Shown: positions 36,440 through 46,136, counted from the first letter of the stretch. The stretch is DNA of 56,491 nucleotides from Streptomyces atratus (GCF_900119365.1 NZ_FPJO01000005.1:324081-380571); one strand, 5' to 3'. Numbers and translations are program-made. The notes: generated by a model not told the origin, from the sequence alone.

Positions 36440-36795
36440 CGTGCGTCTCGTCGACGGCCTGCGATCAGACGCGCGGGCGAGGAACAGGCCACCACTTGCG
36501 TCGATGATCTGGCCGGTGATCCAGCGCGCGGCGTCGGAGGCGAGAAACGCGACCACTTCGGCGATGGCGATGTCGTCGGGCCTGCCCAGCCGATCGAGTG
36601 CTGTCATGCCGGCGATCTGTTCGGCGAGGCCCGGCACTTCGAAGGAGGAGCCGTTGGTCGCCGTCCGTGTGGCGCCGGGGCAACCGCGTTCACTGTGATT
36701 CCCCGTGCGCCGAGCTCCTTGGCCGAGGTCATGCTCATCGTCTCGACCGCACCCTTCGCCATGGCCATCGTCGGCACCGGCCCGGACAGGTGAGC
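36440..36795 (-). pseudogene. Short-chain dehydrogenase (SDR) remnant with a one-base deletion
   Basis: Reading right to left, one frame encodes the SDR catalytic helix region (AMAKGAVETMSMTSAKELGARGITVNAVAP). After a single missing G in a CCGGG run (about 36675-36680) the next frame continues GATRTATNG, ALDRLGRPDDIA, FLASDAARWITGQIIDASGGLFL. The Rossmann N-terminal half is absent, and the Tyr of YxxxK appears as Met in the remnant (TMAMAKGA), so it is inactive. An ancestral gene was about 750 bases. Confidence 0.75.
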
Positions 36796-36904
36796 GGGAC
36801 CTTCCGAACACCGGGCCGGGCCGGGACATCGCCTGGGGCGGTCCGGGGGGATTAGGTTGGCGGAGAATAGTTTTCGGGCAGCCGGACTCGCGATGGGGGC
36901 GAGC

Positions 36905-38215
36905 ATGACGATGCTAAAAGGAGCCAATGTTCCGGTGGCGGCTCGGGCCGTGCGGGTCGAATTGGGGTGGCGTGCCTCCCCGGGGACACCGGATGTGGAT
37001 GGCTCGGCGCTCCTTCTCGTGTCGGGAAAGGTGCGCAGCGACGCCGACTTCGTCTTCTACAACCAGCCCTCCCACGCATCCGGCGCGGCGCGCCACGAGG
37101 GCAAGCGGGCCGCCGGCGGCGGGATGACGGACAGCCTCGCGGTCGACCTGGCGCGCGTCGAGCCGGCCATCGACCGTGTGGTCCTGGCGGCCTCCGCGGA
37201 CGGCGGCACGTTCGGCCGGGTGGCCGGGCTGTACGTACGGATCACGGACGCGGCCAACGGCAGGGAGCTCGCGCGCTTCGACAGCGCGGACGCGACGGTC
37301 GAGACCGCGTTCATCCTCGGGGAGCTCTACCGGCGCCAGGGCGCCTGGAAGTTCCGGGCCGTCGGCCAGGGATACGACACCGGCCTCGAAGGTCTCGCGA
37401 GCGACTTCGGGATTTCCGTCGACGAACCGCAGCAGCCCCAGCGGACTCAGCCGTATCATCAACCCCAAATGCCCCAACAGCCTCAGAGGGCAACGCGGGT
37501 TGACCCCCGGCCGCCGGCCCCGCAGGCACCTCCGACGGCACCGCCGGTACCTTCCGCACCTCCCGCCGCCGCGCCCGTCCGCCTGTCCAAGGTGACACTC
37601 ACCAAGGACGCGCCGTTGATCTCCCTCGCCAAGCAGGGCGGCACTTCGGGAGTGCTTCGCATCAATCTCAACTGGCAAGTGCGCAAACAGTTCAAGGGCT
37701 GGGGAAGCAAACTCGGCAGAGCGGTCGCCAACCACTCGGACCTCGATCTCGATCTCTGCGCTCTCTACGAACTGACCGACGGCCGCAAGGGAGTCGTGCA
37801 GGCGCTGGGAAACACGTTCGGCGCTCTCCAGCACCCTCCCTATATCCATCTCGACGGGGACGACCGCACCGGCGCCGTCGACACGGGCGAGAACCTCACC
37901 GTCAACCTCGACCACAAGAACGAGCTCCGGCGCGTCCTGATCTTCGTCACCATCTATGAAGGCGCCCGGAGTTTCGCCGATCTCCACGCGACGGTCACGC
38001 TCCAGCCCCAGCACGGCGCGCCGATCGACTTCTCGCTCGACGAATGCACCGTCCCGTCCACCGTCTGCGCACTGGCGCTCCTGACCAACAACGGGGGAGA
38101 CCTCACGGTGCAGCGCGAGGCCCGCTATCTCGTCCCCGAGCGCGGAGTGAGTCCGCAGCGCACCATCGACTACGCCTACGGGTGGGGCATGAACTGGACG
38201 CCCGGCCGTAAATGA
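36905..38215 (+). CDS. TerD-family protein with two TerD domains
   Basis: 436 residues. The first TerD-type domain (about 1-175: [37 protein letters not shown]) and second (about 238-436: [32 protein letters not shown]) are joined by a Pro/Gln-rich linker (about 180-235). The Asp-rich loops are Ca2+ sites in this family. TerD proteins belong to stress-response modules linked to tellurite and phage resistance. ATG 36905 is used; a second ATG lies two codons later. No other ter genes are adjacent, as is usual for Streptomyces paralogues. Confidence 0.88.
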   Translation: MTMLKGANVPVAARAVRVELGWRASPGTPDVDGSALLLVSGKVRSDADFVFYNQPSHASGAARHEGKRAAGGGMTDSLAVDLARVEPAIDRVVLAASADGGTFGRVAGLYVRITDAANGRELARFDSADATVETAFILGELYRRQGAWKFRAVGQGYDTGLEGLASDFGISVDEPQQPQRTQPYHQPQMPQQPQRATRVDPRPPAPQAPPTAPPVPSAPPAAAPVRLSKVTLTKDAPLISLAKQGGTSGVLRINLNWQVRKQFKGWGSKLGRAVANHSDLDLDLCALYELTDGRKGVVQALGNTFGALQHPPYIHLDGDDRTGAVDTGENLTVNLDHKNELRRVLIFVTIYEGARSFADLHATVTLQPQHGAPIDFSLDECTVPSTVCALALLTNNGGDLTVQREARYLVPERGVSPQRTIDYAYGWGMNWTPGRK

Positions 38216-38267
38216 CCCCCCGGCGGTCCGGCCGGCCCTGCACCCATCGGCTCACCGCCGGCTCCGC

Positions 38268-39440
38268 TCACCGGTCCGGCGCGGCCTCGGGACGGGCGTA
38301 CGTACGCCCCTTCCAGGCCGCGCCACGGCCCCTGTAGTGCTGCACCGCCGAATCGACCGTCATCAGCAGATAGAGCACGGCGGTGAACGGCAGCAGCGGC
38401 GCCTGCCACAGCGACTGCCGGTAGTAGCCCAGCATCGGCAGATACGTTCCTGCCATCACCGCCCACGCCGCGCCGCCCGCCGACGCCGCCACCGGGTCAC
38501 CCGTCAGCAGCCCGGCGACGAGCACGACCGGCGGCGCGAGATAGACCAGCGCGAGCCCCAGCACCGTCCCCAGCAGCAGCGGCGGACTGTGCCGCAGCTG
38601 GGCGTACGCGCTCCGCGACACCATCCGCCACAGATCCGCCAGCCGCGGATACGGCCGCACGCTGTCCACCCGTTCCGCGAGCCCCAGCCAGATCCGCCCA
38701 CCGCTGCGCTGCACCGCCCGCGCCAGCGACACGTCGTCGATCACCGCCTGCCGGATCGACTCCGGCACCCGGGCCCGCTCCGCCGTCCCGGTCCGCAGCA
38801 GCACACAGCCACCGGCCGCCGCGGCCGTCCGCGCACCCGCCCGGTTCACCCACCGGAACGGATAGAGCTGTGAGAAGAAGTACACGAAGGCCGGTACGAC
38901 CAGCCGCTCCCAGACACTCGACATCCGCAGCCTCGCCATCTGGGAGACCAGGTCGTAGCCGCCCGACACGGCGGCGGCGACCAGTTCCCGCAGACTGTCC
39001 GGCTCGTGCGCGATGTCGGCGTCCGTCAGCAGCAGATAATCGGGCTCCCGGGCCCGGGCCAGCGCGATCCCGTGCCGTACGGCCCAGAGCTTGCCCGTCC
39101 AGCCCGGCTCGGGCTCACCCGGCGACACCACTGTCACCGGCAGCCCTCCGTACCGTACGGACAGCGCACGGGCGACGTCCCCGGTCCCGTCCTTGCTGCA
39201 GTCGTCGACGAGGAAGATCTCCGCCCTGCCCGGATAGTCCTGCGCCAGCAGCGACGGCAGGCTCACCGGCAGCATGTCGGCCTCGTCACGTGCGGGCACC
39301 ACGATCGCGACGGACGGCCATCGGTCGGGGGCCTTCCGGCGGGGCAGCCGCTGGCCGGTCCGCCAGAAGAACCCCTGTCCCAGCAGCAGCCACACCCATG
39401 CGGCCAACGAACCCACGGCGATCCAGGCAACGGCGCTCAT
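38268..39440 (-). CDS. hpnB: HpnB-type (hopene-associated) glycosyltransferase family 2
   Basis: 390 residues. An N-terminal membrane anchor (5-25) precedes a GT2 domain with IVVPARDEADMLPVSL, the VDDCSKDGT and TDADIAHEPDSL metal/nucleotide motifs and a QAVIDDVSLARAV acceptor segment. C-terminal hydrophobic helices follow (about 285-355). This arrangement fits the hopene-associated glycosyltransferase HpnB group, although no other hopanoid genes are present here. ATG 39440 is 7 bases after CAGACT (with TTGCGG 16 bases further up), pointing to a leaderless mRNA. Divergent from the racemase gene, with 58 bases between starts. Confidence 0.78.
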   Translation of the reverse strand: MSAVAWIAVGSLAAWVWLLLGQGFFWRTGQRLPRRKAPDRWPSVAIVVPARDEADMLPVSLPSLLAQDYPGRAEIFLVDDCSKDGTGDVARALSVRYGGLPVTVVSPGEPEPGWTGKLWAVRHGIALARAREPDYLLLTDADIAHEPDSLRELVAAAVSGGYDLVSQMARLRMSSVWERLVVPAFVYFFSQLYPFRWVNRAGARTAAAAGGCVLLRTGTAERARVPESIRQAVIDDVSLARAVQRSGGRIWLGLAERVDSVRPYPRLADLWRMVSRSAYAQLRHSPPLLLGTVLGLALVYLAPPVVLVAGLLTGDPVAASAGGAAWAVMAGTYLPMLGYYRQSLWQAPLLPFTAVLYLLMTVDSAVQHYRGRGAAWKGRTYARPEAAPDR

Positions 39441-39498
39441 TCGCCGCAGTCTGCCCCACCGGGACGGAACCGCAAGGGCGGTCGACTATGGTGACCGG

Positions 39499-40287
39499 GT
39501 GAAGATCGCGCTCATGGACTCAGGAATCGGCCTGCTCGCGGCAGCCGTCGCAGTACGCCGGCTGAGGCCCGACGCCGATCTGGTGCTCTCCTCCGACGCC
39601 CCCGAAGGCACGCCCTGGGGTCCGCGCACGCCCGAGTACGTGACCGACCACGCGCTCGACGTGGCCCGCGCGGCAGCCGCCCACCGGCCGGACGCACTGA
39701 TCGTCGCCTGCAACACGGCCTCCGTGCACTCCCTGCCGGCGCTCCGCGCCGCGCTCGAACCCACGCTGCCGGTCATCGGCACCGTCCCCGCCATCAAGCC
39801 GTCCGTCGCCGGCGGCGGCCCGGTCGCGATCTGGGCCACGCCCGCCACCACCGGCAGCCCGTACCAGCGCGGACTCATCGAGGAATTCGCCCGCTCCGTC
39901 GACGTCACCGAGGTGCCCTGCCCGGGGCTCGCCGATGCCGTGCAGAACGCCGACGAGACCGCGATCGACCGGGCCATCGCCGCGGCCGCCGCGCTCACCC
40001 CGCGTGACGTCCGGGCCGTGGTCCTGGGCTGCACCCACTACGAACTGGTCGCCGAACGCATCCGCGCCGCAGTCCGGCAGCCCGGCCTGCCGCCCGTCGC
40101 GCTGCACGGATCCGCCGGCGCCGTCGCCGCCCAGGCACTACGCCGGATCGGGGCCGAACCCGCTCCGTCGGCCGAACCGTCCGCCGCTCTCGCCGTGCTC
40201 ATCGGCGGCCGCCTCGCCGAGCTGCCGAAAGCCGCTCTGACCTACGCCGAGGGGCAGCTGCTGGGCGCCGTCAGCCCGGCCCGCTGA
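39499..40287 (+). CDS. Glutamate/aspartate racemase-family protein
   Basis: 262 residues. The paired catalytic cysteines of cofactor-independent racemases are present: ACNTAS (Cys71) and LGCTHYE (Cys178), plus DSGIG at the N-terminus (Asp7). Glutamate racemase supplies D-glutamate for peptidoglycan. The protein is shorter and more divergent than housekeeping MurI, so it may be a paralogue with another substrate. GTG 39499 lies 6 bases after TATGGT (39487-39492) with no Shine-Dalgarno, so leaderless. Confidence 0.8.
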   Translation: MKIALMDSGIGLLAAAVAVRRLRPDADLVLSSDAPEGTPWGPRTPEYVTDHALDVARAAAAHRPDALIVACNTASVHSLPALRAALEPTLPVIGTVPAIKPSVAGGGPVAIWATPATTGSPYQRGLIEEFARSVDVTEVPCPGLADAVQNADETAIDRAIAAAAALTPRDVRAVVLGCTHYELVAERIRAAVRQPGLPPVALHGSAGAVAAQALRRIGAEPAPSAEPSAALAVLIGGRLAELPKAALTYAEGQLLGAVSPAR

Positions 40288-40346
40288 CCCCGCGGGGACC
40301 GTTCGACCCATCCCCGGCATGCGGAAACTTAAGTACGCTGCTTGAC

Positions 40347-40910
40347 ATGAGGGACCACCCCCGAAACCCCCGGCACACCGGAGCCGATTCCCACTCCGCC
40401 GTCTGGATCGGCCGGGCCACCAACCGGGCCCAGTGGGTACTCGCGGCCGCCGGCGCGGCCTGCCTGGCGCTCGGCGTCCAGCTGGCCGTCAGCTCGAACT
40501 GGGCCTCCGGGATCGCCCCGCTGCTGATGTCCGTGATCGGCTGTGTCGCCGCCGGACTGCTCATGCTGTTCGGCACCCTCGCCTTCGTGAACGTGGCCGT
40601 CAGGATCGACGGGGACGCCCTGGAGGTGCGCTGCGGCCACATGGGCCTGCCGCGCCGCCGGATCCTGCTCACCCATGTGGTGGGCGCGGAGTTCGCACCC
40701 GAGGTCACCCCGCGCCAGTGGGGTGGCTGGGGTTACCGCTGGCGTCCCGAACAGGGCACGGCCGTGGTGGTCCGCAGGGGCGAGGGCCTGGTGCTCCGGC
40801 TCGGCGACGGCAGGACGTTCACCATCACGGTCGACGACGCGGAGGCGGGCGTACGGTTCATCCGCGAGCGCCTGCACCTCCCGGCGACCGGCGCGACGGC
40901 CGGAGCCTGA
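40347..40910 (+). CDS. Small two-helix membrane protein (DUF3093-like)
   Basis: 187 residues. Two adjacent hydrophobic segments (about 30-47 and 55-80) and a C-terminal beta-rich PH-like domain (VRIDGDALEVRCGHMGLPRRRILLTHVVGAEFAP in outline: a GDALEVR strand, RRRI, then WGGWGYRW) resemble DUF3093/PH-domain membrane proteins of actinobacteria. ATG 40347 is 7 bases after TACGCT (40334-40339). Function unknown. Confidence 0.7.
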   Translation: MRDHPRNPRHTGADSHSAVWIGRATNRAQWVLAAAGAACLALGVQLAVSSNWASGIAPLLMSVIGCVAAGLLMLFGTLAFVNVAVRIDGDALEVRCGHMGLPRRRILLTHVVGAEFAPEVTPRQWGGWGYRWRPEQGTAVVVRRGEGLVLRLGDGRTFTITVDDAEAGVRFIRERLHLPATGATAGA

Positions 40911-41030
40911 CACCGGGGGCGGCAGCGGGCCGGATCTGGGCGGGAAAGCGCCGGAACGATCCGGTACGAAGGGTTCCACCACACGGGCGGGGCTGCCGGA
41001 CCCACAGCCGGCCACCGTAGACTCCGCCGG

Positions 41031-42617
41031 GTGAGCGCCACCATCACCCAAGTCGAAGCCGCGCAGCCGGCCTCATCCCCCGTGTCCCGGAAGCGACGCC
41101 TCCTGCGGCCCGCCGCCGCCGTGATCGCGGGTGTCCTGCTGTATCTGAGCTTCCCGCCGCGCCCTCTGTGGTGGCTGGTCCTGCCCGGTTTCGCCCTGCT
41201 CGGCTGGGTGCTGCACCGACGCCGGCTCCGCGCCGGCTTCGGACTGGGCCTCCTCGCCGGACTGGGCTTCATGCTGCCGCTGCTGCACTGGACCGGCGAG
41301 GAGGTCGGCCCGGTGCCGTGGCTGGCCCTCGCCGCTGCCGAGGCGCTGTTCATCGCGGTCGGCTGCATCGGGATCGCCGCCGTCAGCCGCCTCGCCTGGT
41401 GGCCGGTGTGGGCCGCCGCGGTCTGGGCGCTCGACGAGGCGGTCCGGGCCAGGGTGCCGTTCGGTGGCTTCCCGTGGGGGAAGATCGCATTCGGACAGGC
41501 GGACAGTGTGTTCCTGCCGCTTGCGGCCGTGGGAGGTACCCCGCTGCTCTCCTTCGCGGTGGTGCTCTGCGGCTTCGGCCTCTGCGAAGCGGTACGCCAG
41601 TTCCGCGCCTACCGCCGTACGGGCACCCTGCCGCTCGCGGCCGTCGCCGCCGCGGCCGCGACCGTCCTCGTACCCGTCGCCGGCGCGCTCGCCGCCCTGC
41701 CCCTCGTCGACGACTCGGCGGAGGACGGCACCGCGACCGTCGCCGCGATCCAGGGCAATGTGCCGCGGCTCGGACTCGACTTCAACGCCCAGCGCCGTGC
41801 CGTCCTGGACAACCATGTGCGCCGCACGGAGCAACTCGCCCGGGAGGTGAAGGAGGGCAAGGTCCCGCAGCCCGACTTCGTCCTGTGGCCCGAGAACTCC
41901 TCCGACCTCGACCCGTACCGGAACGCCGACGCCCGGATCGTGATCGACGACGCGGTGAAGGCGATCGGCGTGCCCACCGTGATCGGGGCGGTGATCGAGC
42001 CCGACACCGGGAACCTGCGCAACACCCTCATCCAGTGGGACCCGAAGAAGGGCCCGGCCGAAACGTACGACAAGCGCCACATCCAGCCGTTCGGCGAGTA
42101 CATGCCGATGCGTTCCGTCGCACGGATCTTCAGCTCGGACGTGGACCGGGTGCAGCGCGACTTCGGCCCCGGGAAGAAGGTCGGCGTCTTCGACCTGGCG
42201 GGGACCAACGTCGGGCTCGTGACCTGCTACGAGGCCGCGTTCGACGACGCCGTACGGGACACCGTCACGCACGGCGGCCAGCTGATCGCCGTACCGAGCA
42301 ACAACGCCACCTTCGGCCGCAGCGAGATGACCTACCAGCAGCTGGCGATGTCCAGGGTGCGGGCCGTCGAGCACAGCCGGTCCGTCGTCGTCCCCGTCAC
42401 CAGCGGGGTCAGCGCCGTCATCCGTCCGGACGGGAAGATCGTCCAGCAGACGAAGCTGTTCACCCCGGACGCGCTGGTGGAAGAGGTGCCGCTGAGGTCA
42501 TCGCTGACACCCGCGACCAGGATGGGCACGCTTCCCGAAGGGGTGCTCGTGCTGATCGCCGTGGCCGGGCTCGGCCTGGTCGCCGTCCGTTCGGTACGGA
42601 GTCGGCGCAGCCGGTGA
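41031..42617 (+). CDS. lnt: Apolipoprotein N-acyltransferase
   Basis: 528 residues. About six membrane helices (about 27-225) precede a nitrilase-fold domain with the Glu-Lys-Cys triad: WPENSS (Glu288), YDKRHIQPFGEYMP (Lys348) and VTCYEAAF (Cys399). It transfers a third acyl chain to the N-terminal Cys of lipoproteins at the membrane. Streptomyces often carry two homologues; which one this is cannot be told here. GTG 41031 lies 7 bases after TAGACT (41018-41023), indicating a leaderless mRNA. C-terminal helix near residue 510. Confidence 0.92.
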   Translation: MSATITQVEAAQPASSPVSRKRRLLRPAAAVIAGVLLYLSFPPRPLWWLVLPGFALLGWVLHRRRLRAGFGLGLLAGLGFMLPLLHWTGEEVGPVPWLALAAAEALFIAVGCIGIAAVSRLAWWPVWAAAVWALDEAVRARVPFGGFPWGKIAFGQADSVFLPLAAVGGTPLLSFAVVLCGFGLCEAVRQFRAYRRTGTLPLAAVAAAAATVLVPVAGALAALPLVDDSAEDGTATVAAIQGNVPRLGLDFNAQRRAVLDNHVRRTEQLAREVKEGKVPQPDFVLWPENSSDLDPYRNADARIVIDDAVKAIGVPTVIGAVIEPDTGNLRNTLIQWDPKKGPAETYDKRHIQPFGEYMPMRSVARIFSSDVDRVQRDFGPGKKVGVFDLAGTNVGLVTCYEAAFDDAVRDTVTHGGQLIAVPSNNATFGRSEMTYQQLAMSRVRAVEHSRSVVVPVTSGVSAVIRPDGKIVQQTKLFTPDALVEEVPLRSSLTPATRMGTLPEGVLVLIAVAGLGLVAVRSVRSRRSR

Positions 42618-42647
42618 CCCACCGGCCGCGCAGCGTAGGGTCGGATC

Positions 42648-43127
42648 ATGGCTACTCCTGATTTCATCCGCGAGATCCGCGCCACCGCGGGCAAACAACT
42701 GCTCCTGCTGCCGGGAGTCACCGCCATCGTCTTCGACGACGAGGGCAGAGTTCTGCTCGGGTGCCGTTCCGACACCGGCAAATGGTCGGTCATCGGCGGC
42801 ATCTGCGAGCCCGGCGAGCAGCCGGCGACGACCGCGGAGCGCGAGGTGTTCGAAGAGACCGCCGTGCACTGCGTGGCGGAGCGGGTGGTGCTCACCCAGG
42901 CTCTGGAGCCCGTGCAGTACGCGAACGGCGACCGCTGCCAGTACCTCGATGTCACCTTCCGCTGCCGGGCGACCGGCGGCGAGGCACGCGTCAACGACGA
43001 CGAGTCGCTGGAGGTGGGCTGGTTCCCGGTGGACGCGCTGCCCCCGCTGAACGAGTTCGGGCTCTTCAGGATCAAGCAGTCCATGACCGACGAACCCACC
43101 TGGTTCGAACGCACCGCCCAGCAGTGA
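42648..43127 (+). CDS. Nudix hydrolase
   Basis: 159 residues. Complete Nudix box GGICEPGEQPATTAEREVFEETAV (here GX5EX7REVFEETA), Mg2+ binding by the Glu pair. It hydrolyses a nucleoside diphosphate derivative of unknown identity. ATG 42648 is 6 bases after TAGGGT (42636-42641), so again leaderless. Ends at a strong terminator shared with the convergent transporter. Confidence 0.92.
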   Translation: MATPDFIREIRATAGKQLLLLPGVTAIVFDDEGRVLLGCRSDTGKWSVIGGICEPGEQPATTAEREVFEETAVHCVAERVVLTQALEPVQYANGDRCQYLDVTFRCRATGGEARVNDDESLEVGWFPVDALPPLNEFGLFRIKQSMTDEPTWFERTAQQ

Positions 43128-43139
43128 CAACCGCTGTCA

Positions 43140-43172
43140 GCCGGGCGGACCGGGTCCCCCGGCTCGCCCGGC
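43140..43172. terminator. Terminator between Nudix hydrolase and MHS transporter
   Basis: An outer 8-bp stem (43140-43147 with 43165-43172) encloses a second 5-bp stem (CCGGG with CCCGG), between two convergent genes. Confidence 0.75.
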
Positions 43173-43181
43173 GGACGGTGC

Positions 43182-44567
43182 TCAGACGGTACGGGCGTCC
43201 GCCGGCAGGGCTTCGGAGGCGCCCGGGGCGGCCGCGGTCCCCTCGATGTCCGTGAGATCCCGGTGCCTGGTCTCCCTGGCGCAGGCGACCGCCAGCAGGG
43301 TGATCAGCGCCGCGGCGATGACGTACAGCGAGATGGGTGTCGAGCTGTCGAAGTCCGCGAGCAGCGCGGTGGCGATGAGCGGCGCCGGGGCACCGGCCGC
43401 GACCGACGAGAACTGCGCGCCGATCGACGCACCCGAGTACCGCATCCGGGTCGCGAACATCTCCGAGAAGAAGGCCGCCTGCGGTGCGTACATCGCCCCG
43501 TGGAAGACGAGCCCGACGGTGACGGCGAGCAGTACGCTTCCGAAGTTCCGCGTGTCGATCAGCGCGAAGAACGGGAACGTCCACACTCCGACACCGATCG
43601 CGCCGGCCAGATAGACCGGCTTGCGCCCGACCCGGTCCGACAGGGCGCCCCACATCGGAATGACCGCGAAGTGGACGGCCGAGGCGATGAGCACCGCGTT
43701 GAGCGCCGTCTGCTTGCTCAGATCCGCTGCCGTGGTCGCGTAGACGAGCACGAACGCCGTGATGACGTAGTAGCTGATGTTCTCCGCCATCCTGGCGCCC
43801 ATGGCGATCAGTACATCGCGCCAGTGGTGACGCAGCACGGAGACGAGCGGCATCCTCTCCGCATCCCCGGCAGCGGAGCGGCGCTCCTCGGCCTGCGCGA
43901 GCGCGGCCTTGAAGACCGGTGACTCATCGACAGAGAGACGAATCCACAAGCCGACGATCACCAGGACACCGGAGAGCAGGAAGGGGATTCGCCAGCCCCA
44001 CGCCCCGAAGGCGGACTCCGACATCAGCGCGGTGAGCGCGGACAGCACCCCGGTGGCGAGCAACTGCCCGGCCGGCGCTCCCGTCTGCGGCCAGGAGGCC
44101 CAGAAACCGCGCCGCCGGGCGTCCCCGTGCTCCGACACCAGCAGCACGGCTCCGCCCCACTCACCCCCGAGCGCGAAGCCCTGCACCAGCCGCAGGACGG
44201 TGAGCAGTACGGGGGCGGCGGACCCGACCGTGGCATGCGTCGGCAGCAGCCCGATGGCGAACGTCGCTCCGCCCATCATCAGCAGACTGAGCACCAGCAG
44301 TTTCTTGCGACCGAGCCGGTCGCCGTAGTGCCCGAACACCAGGGCACCGAGCGGCCGGGCGGCGAAGCCGACCGCGTACGTGAGGAAGGACAGGAGCGTT
44401 CCGACGAGCGGGTCGGACTCGGGGAAGAACAACTTGTTGAAGACGAGTGCGGCGGCTGACCCGTACAGGAAGAAGTCGTACCACTCGATGGTGGTGCCGA
44501 TGAGGCTTGCGGCGACGATGCGTTTGAGCGAGCGGGTGGTAGGCGGGGCAGATGCCGAGGCAGCCAT
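43182..44567 (-). CDS. MFS metabolite:proton symporter (MHS family, ShiA/ProP type)
   Basis: 461 residues, 12 predicted helices. The signature segments are RIVAASLIGTTIEWYDFFLYG at the N-terminus, GHYGDRLGRKK between helices 2 and 3, and FALGGEWGGAVLLVSEHG, all diagnostic of the metabolite:H+ symporter subfamily (shikimate, alpha-ketoglutarate or osmolyte uptake). ATG 44567 is preferred to the longer form starting at 44615. Substrate unresolved. It is the last gene before the scarred accessory zone. Confidence 0.9.
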   Translation of the reverse strand: MAASASAPPTTRSLKRIVAASLIGTTIEWYDFFLYGSAAALVFNKLFFPESDPLVGTLLSFLTYAVGFAARPLGALVFGHYGDRLGRKKLLVLSLLMMGGATFAIGLLPTHATVGSAAPVLLTVLRLVQGFALGGEWGGAVLLVSEHGDARRRGFWASWPQTGAPAGQLLATGVLSALTALMSESAFGAWGWRIPFLLSGVLVIVGLWIRLSVDESPVFKAALAQAEERRSAAGDAERMPLVSVLRHHWRDVLIAMGARMAENISYYVITAFVLVYATTAADLSKQTALNAVLIASAVHFAVIPMWGALSDRVGRKPVYLAGAIGVGVWTFPFFALIDTRNFGSVLLAVTVGLVFHGAMYAPQAAFFSEMFATRMRYSGASIGAQFSSVAAGAPAPLIATALLADFDSSTPISLYVIAAALITLLAVACARETRHRDLTDIEGTAAAPGASEALPADARTV

Positions 44568-44781
44568 GAACACCACTTCCGGGCGGTTGGCGGGGACGGT
44601 TTCGTGTCGCCACACCGTAGGAATGGGCAGGTCAGAGGCACATGTGGCGGGACACCATAGTTCTCGGGCCGGGTGTGCGCGGGGCCACTACGACAGGCAC
44701 GTCGAGACTGCTTCGAGGACCGTATTGAAGGTCGGCAGGCGCCTGTCAGGATTGCGCTATCAGGCATGGTTTATTGCCCTG

Positions 44782-44868
44782 GTGCTGACTCCCGTGCTGG
44801 TTTGGTGCTGACCTGAACCGCATGTCAGCACCCCTGATCACCTGTCCCGTGCTGACTTGGTGCTGACT
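44782..44868. repeat. Iteron-like cluster of GTGCTGAC repeats
   Basis: Copies of GTGCTGRYY start at 44782, 44794, 44805, 44849 and 44860, and an inverted copy GTCAGCAC lies at 44824-44831. Spacings within clusters are 12, 11 and 11 bases, about one helical turn. The 24-bp unit at 44791-44814 recurs at 44846-44869 with 20 of 24 identical. The rest of 44568-44958 shows no gene. Confidence 0.75.
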
Positions 44869-44958
44869 ACGCAGCGTTGAACTTCGGCATTCGGGGCGGA
44901 CCGGGCGGGTAGTGTTCTTCCCTTCCGTGCGCCTGCGGTCAGGCCTGGCGGGTTTCCG

Positions 44959-45477
44959 AACATCCTCTTCGACATCAACAAGGTCACCGGCGGCATCGAG
45001 CTGATCAAGCTCGGCACCCTGTACGGCACCCTCAGCGGGCAGGCGAAGAAGACGGACGGCACCTCCACCGAGGCGGGGTCGGAGCTCTTCAAAGACGTCT
45101 CCGACGCTGACTTCGAACGCCTCGGGGTCCACTCCTCGATCATCCCGGCACTGCGCGAAATCCACAGCGAGGATGCTGTCTTGGATTGCGGAGACGCTGC
45201 CGAAACTGGCCCGCGACGTCATCCTGTGCCTGGCCGACAACAGACCGTCCAGGCCCTGTGGTGCTTCACCCGCCAGATCCAGCAGATGATCGAGGACGGC
45301 CAGGACCCCTCCATGCCCGAGCAGTACGGCTGGCGCTTCCTGCGCGCCGCGTACTCCCGGCTCACCACCGCCCGTGCCCAGGAGACCGCGCAGCACGTCC
45401 TGATGCGGGAGGCCATCATGCACCGACCACGTGATGGGCCAACTCACTGCGCACGCCGGGGCCCGGTGCTGGAATAG
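44959..45477 (+). pseudogene. Remnant of an unidentified gene with a frame excursion
   Basis: One plus-strand frame reads NILFDINKVTGGIELIKLGT, then DVSDADFERLGVHSSIIPAL. Across 45180-45240 the sensible protein is in another frame (WIAETLPKLARDVILCLADN), then it returns to the first (TVQALWCFTRQIQQMIEDGQ, FLRAAYSRLTTARAQETAQH). Two compensating indels are implied, and no start codon or Shine-Dalgarno precedes it. I do not recognise the family; the helical, charged character is that of a cytoplasmic protein. Confidence 0.6.
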
Positions 45478-45481
45478 CCCC

Positions 45482-46136
45482 ATGGCCGACACACCGCCCC
45501 GCACCGGTTCGCCCGCCACTCACGACACAGACCTGATCATCATCGGCGGCGCGTCATCGTCGCCACCGGCGTCGGCCCCTTCCAGCCCCGCGACGTCGCC
45601 TGGATCACCGCCCCAGCGGCCTGACCCTGCCCCCGCTCTGGCAGGCCGAGGCGGACGACGCCGAAGGGCGCACTCTCCTCGTTCTCGGCGGCGACCGTCC
45701 GATCGGCACCTTCCTGCGCGCCAATCCGACCACCGCCACCCGCCTGCTCGTCGCGTACCCAGCGGCGGACGAGTACAAGATCGAGGAGATCCGCGAGGAC
45801 CCCCGAGTCACCCTCTTCCCCGTCGAGCACCTGACGCTGAGCCCGGCAGAAGGCACCTCGGTGACAGCGGAAGCGGTGGGCCAGGACGGCGTACGGCAGA
45901 CGATCACGGCGGATGCTGCCTACCTCAGCATCGGGAGCGCGCCGACCGCCCCGTCCGGCGACCTCATCCGCGGCGTGGACGGATACTGCCCGCCTACCGA
46001 CCAGCACCCCCGCGTCATCGTGGCCGGCGACCTCCGCTCCGCTCGCTTCCAACGGATCACGACTGCCTTGGGCTCCGGCAGCGAGGCTGCACTGCACGCC
46101 TACTACGCGGCCAGGGAACTACTCACCAAGGGCTGA
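45482..46136 (+). pseudogene. Thioredoxin-reductase-like flavoprotein pseudogene
   Basis: Three frames are needed. The start ATG 45482 encodes an N-terminus and the FAD-binding strand TDLIIIGG. The next frame continues RVIVATGVGPFQPRD and hits TGA at 45622-45624. The third frame runs LTLPPLWQAEADD through RTLLVLGGDRPIGTFL to ITTALGSGSEAALHAYYAAR. These are pieces of a TrxB-like FAD/NAD(P) reductase of about 300 residues, with most of the first FAD domain deleted. The Cys pair is not visible. Confidence 0.65.

Noticed and set aside
44782..44868. Repeat cluster considered as a CRISPR array
   Set aside because: Units are only 8-9 bases, spacers are 2-3 bases or irregular, one copy is inverted, and no cas genes are present.
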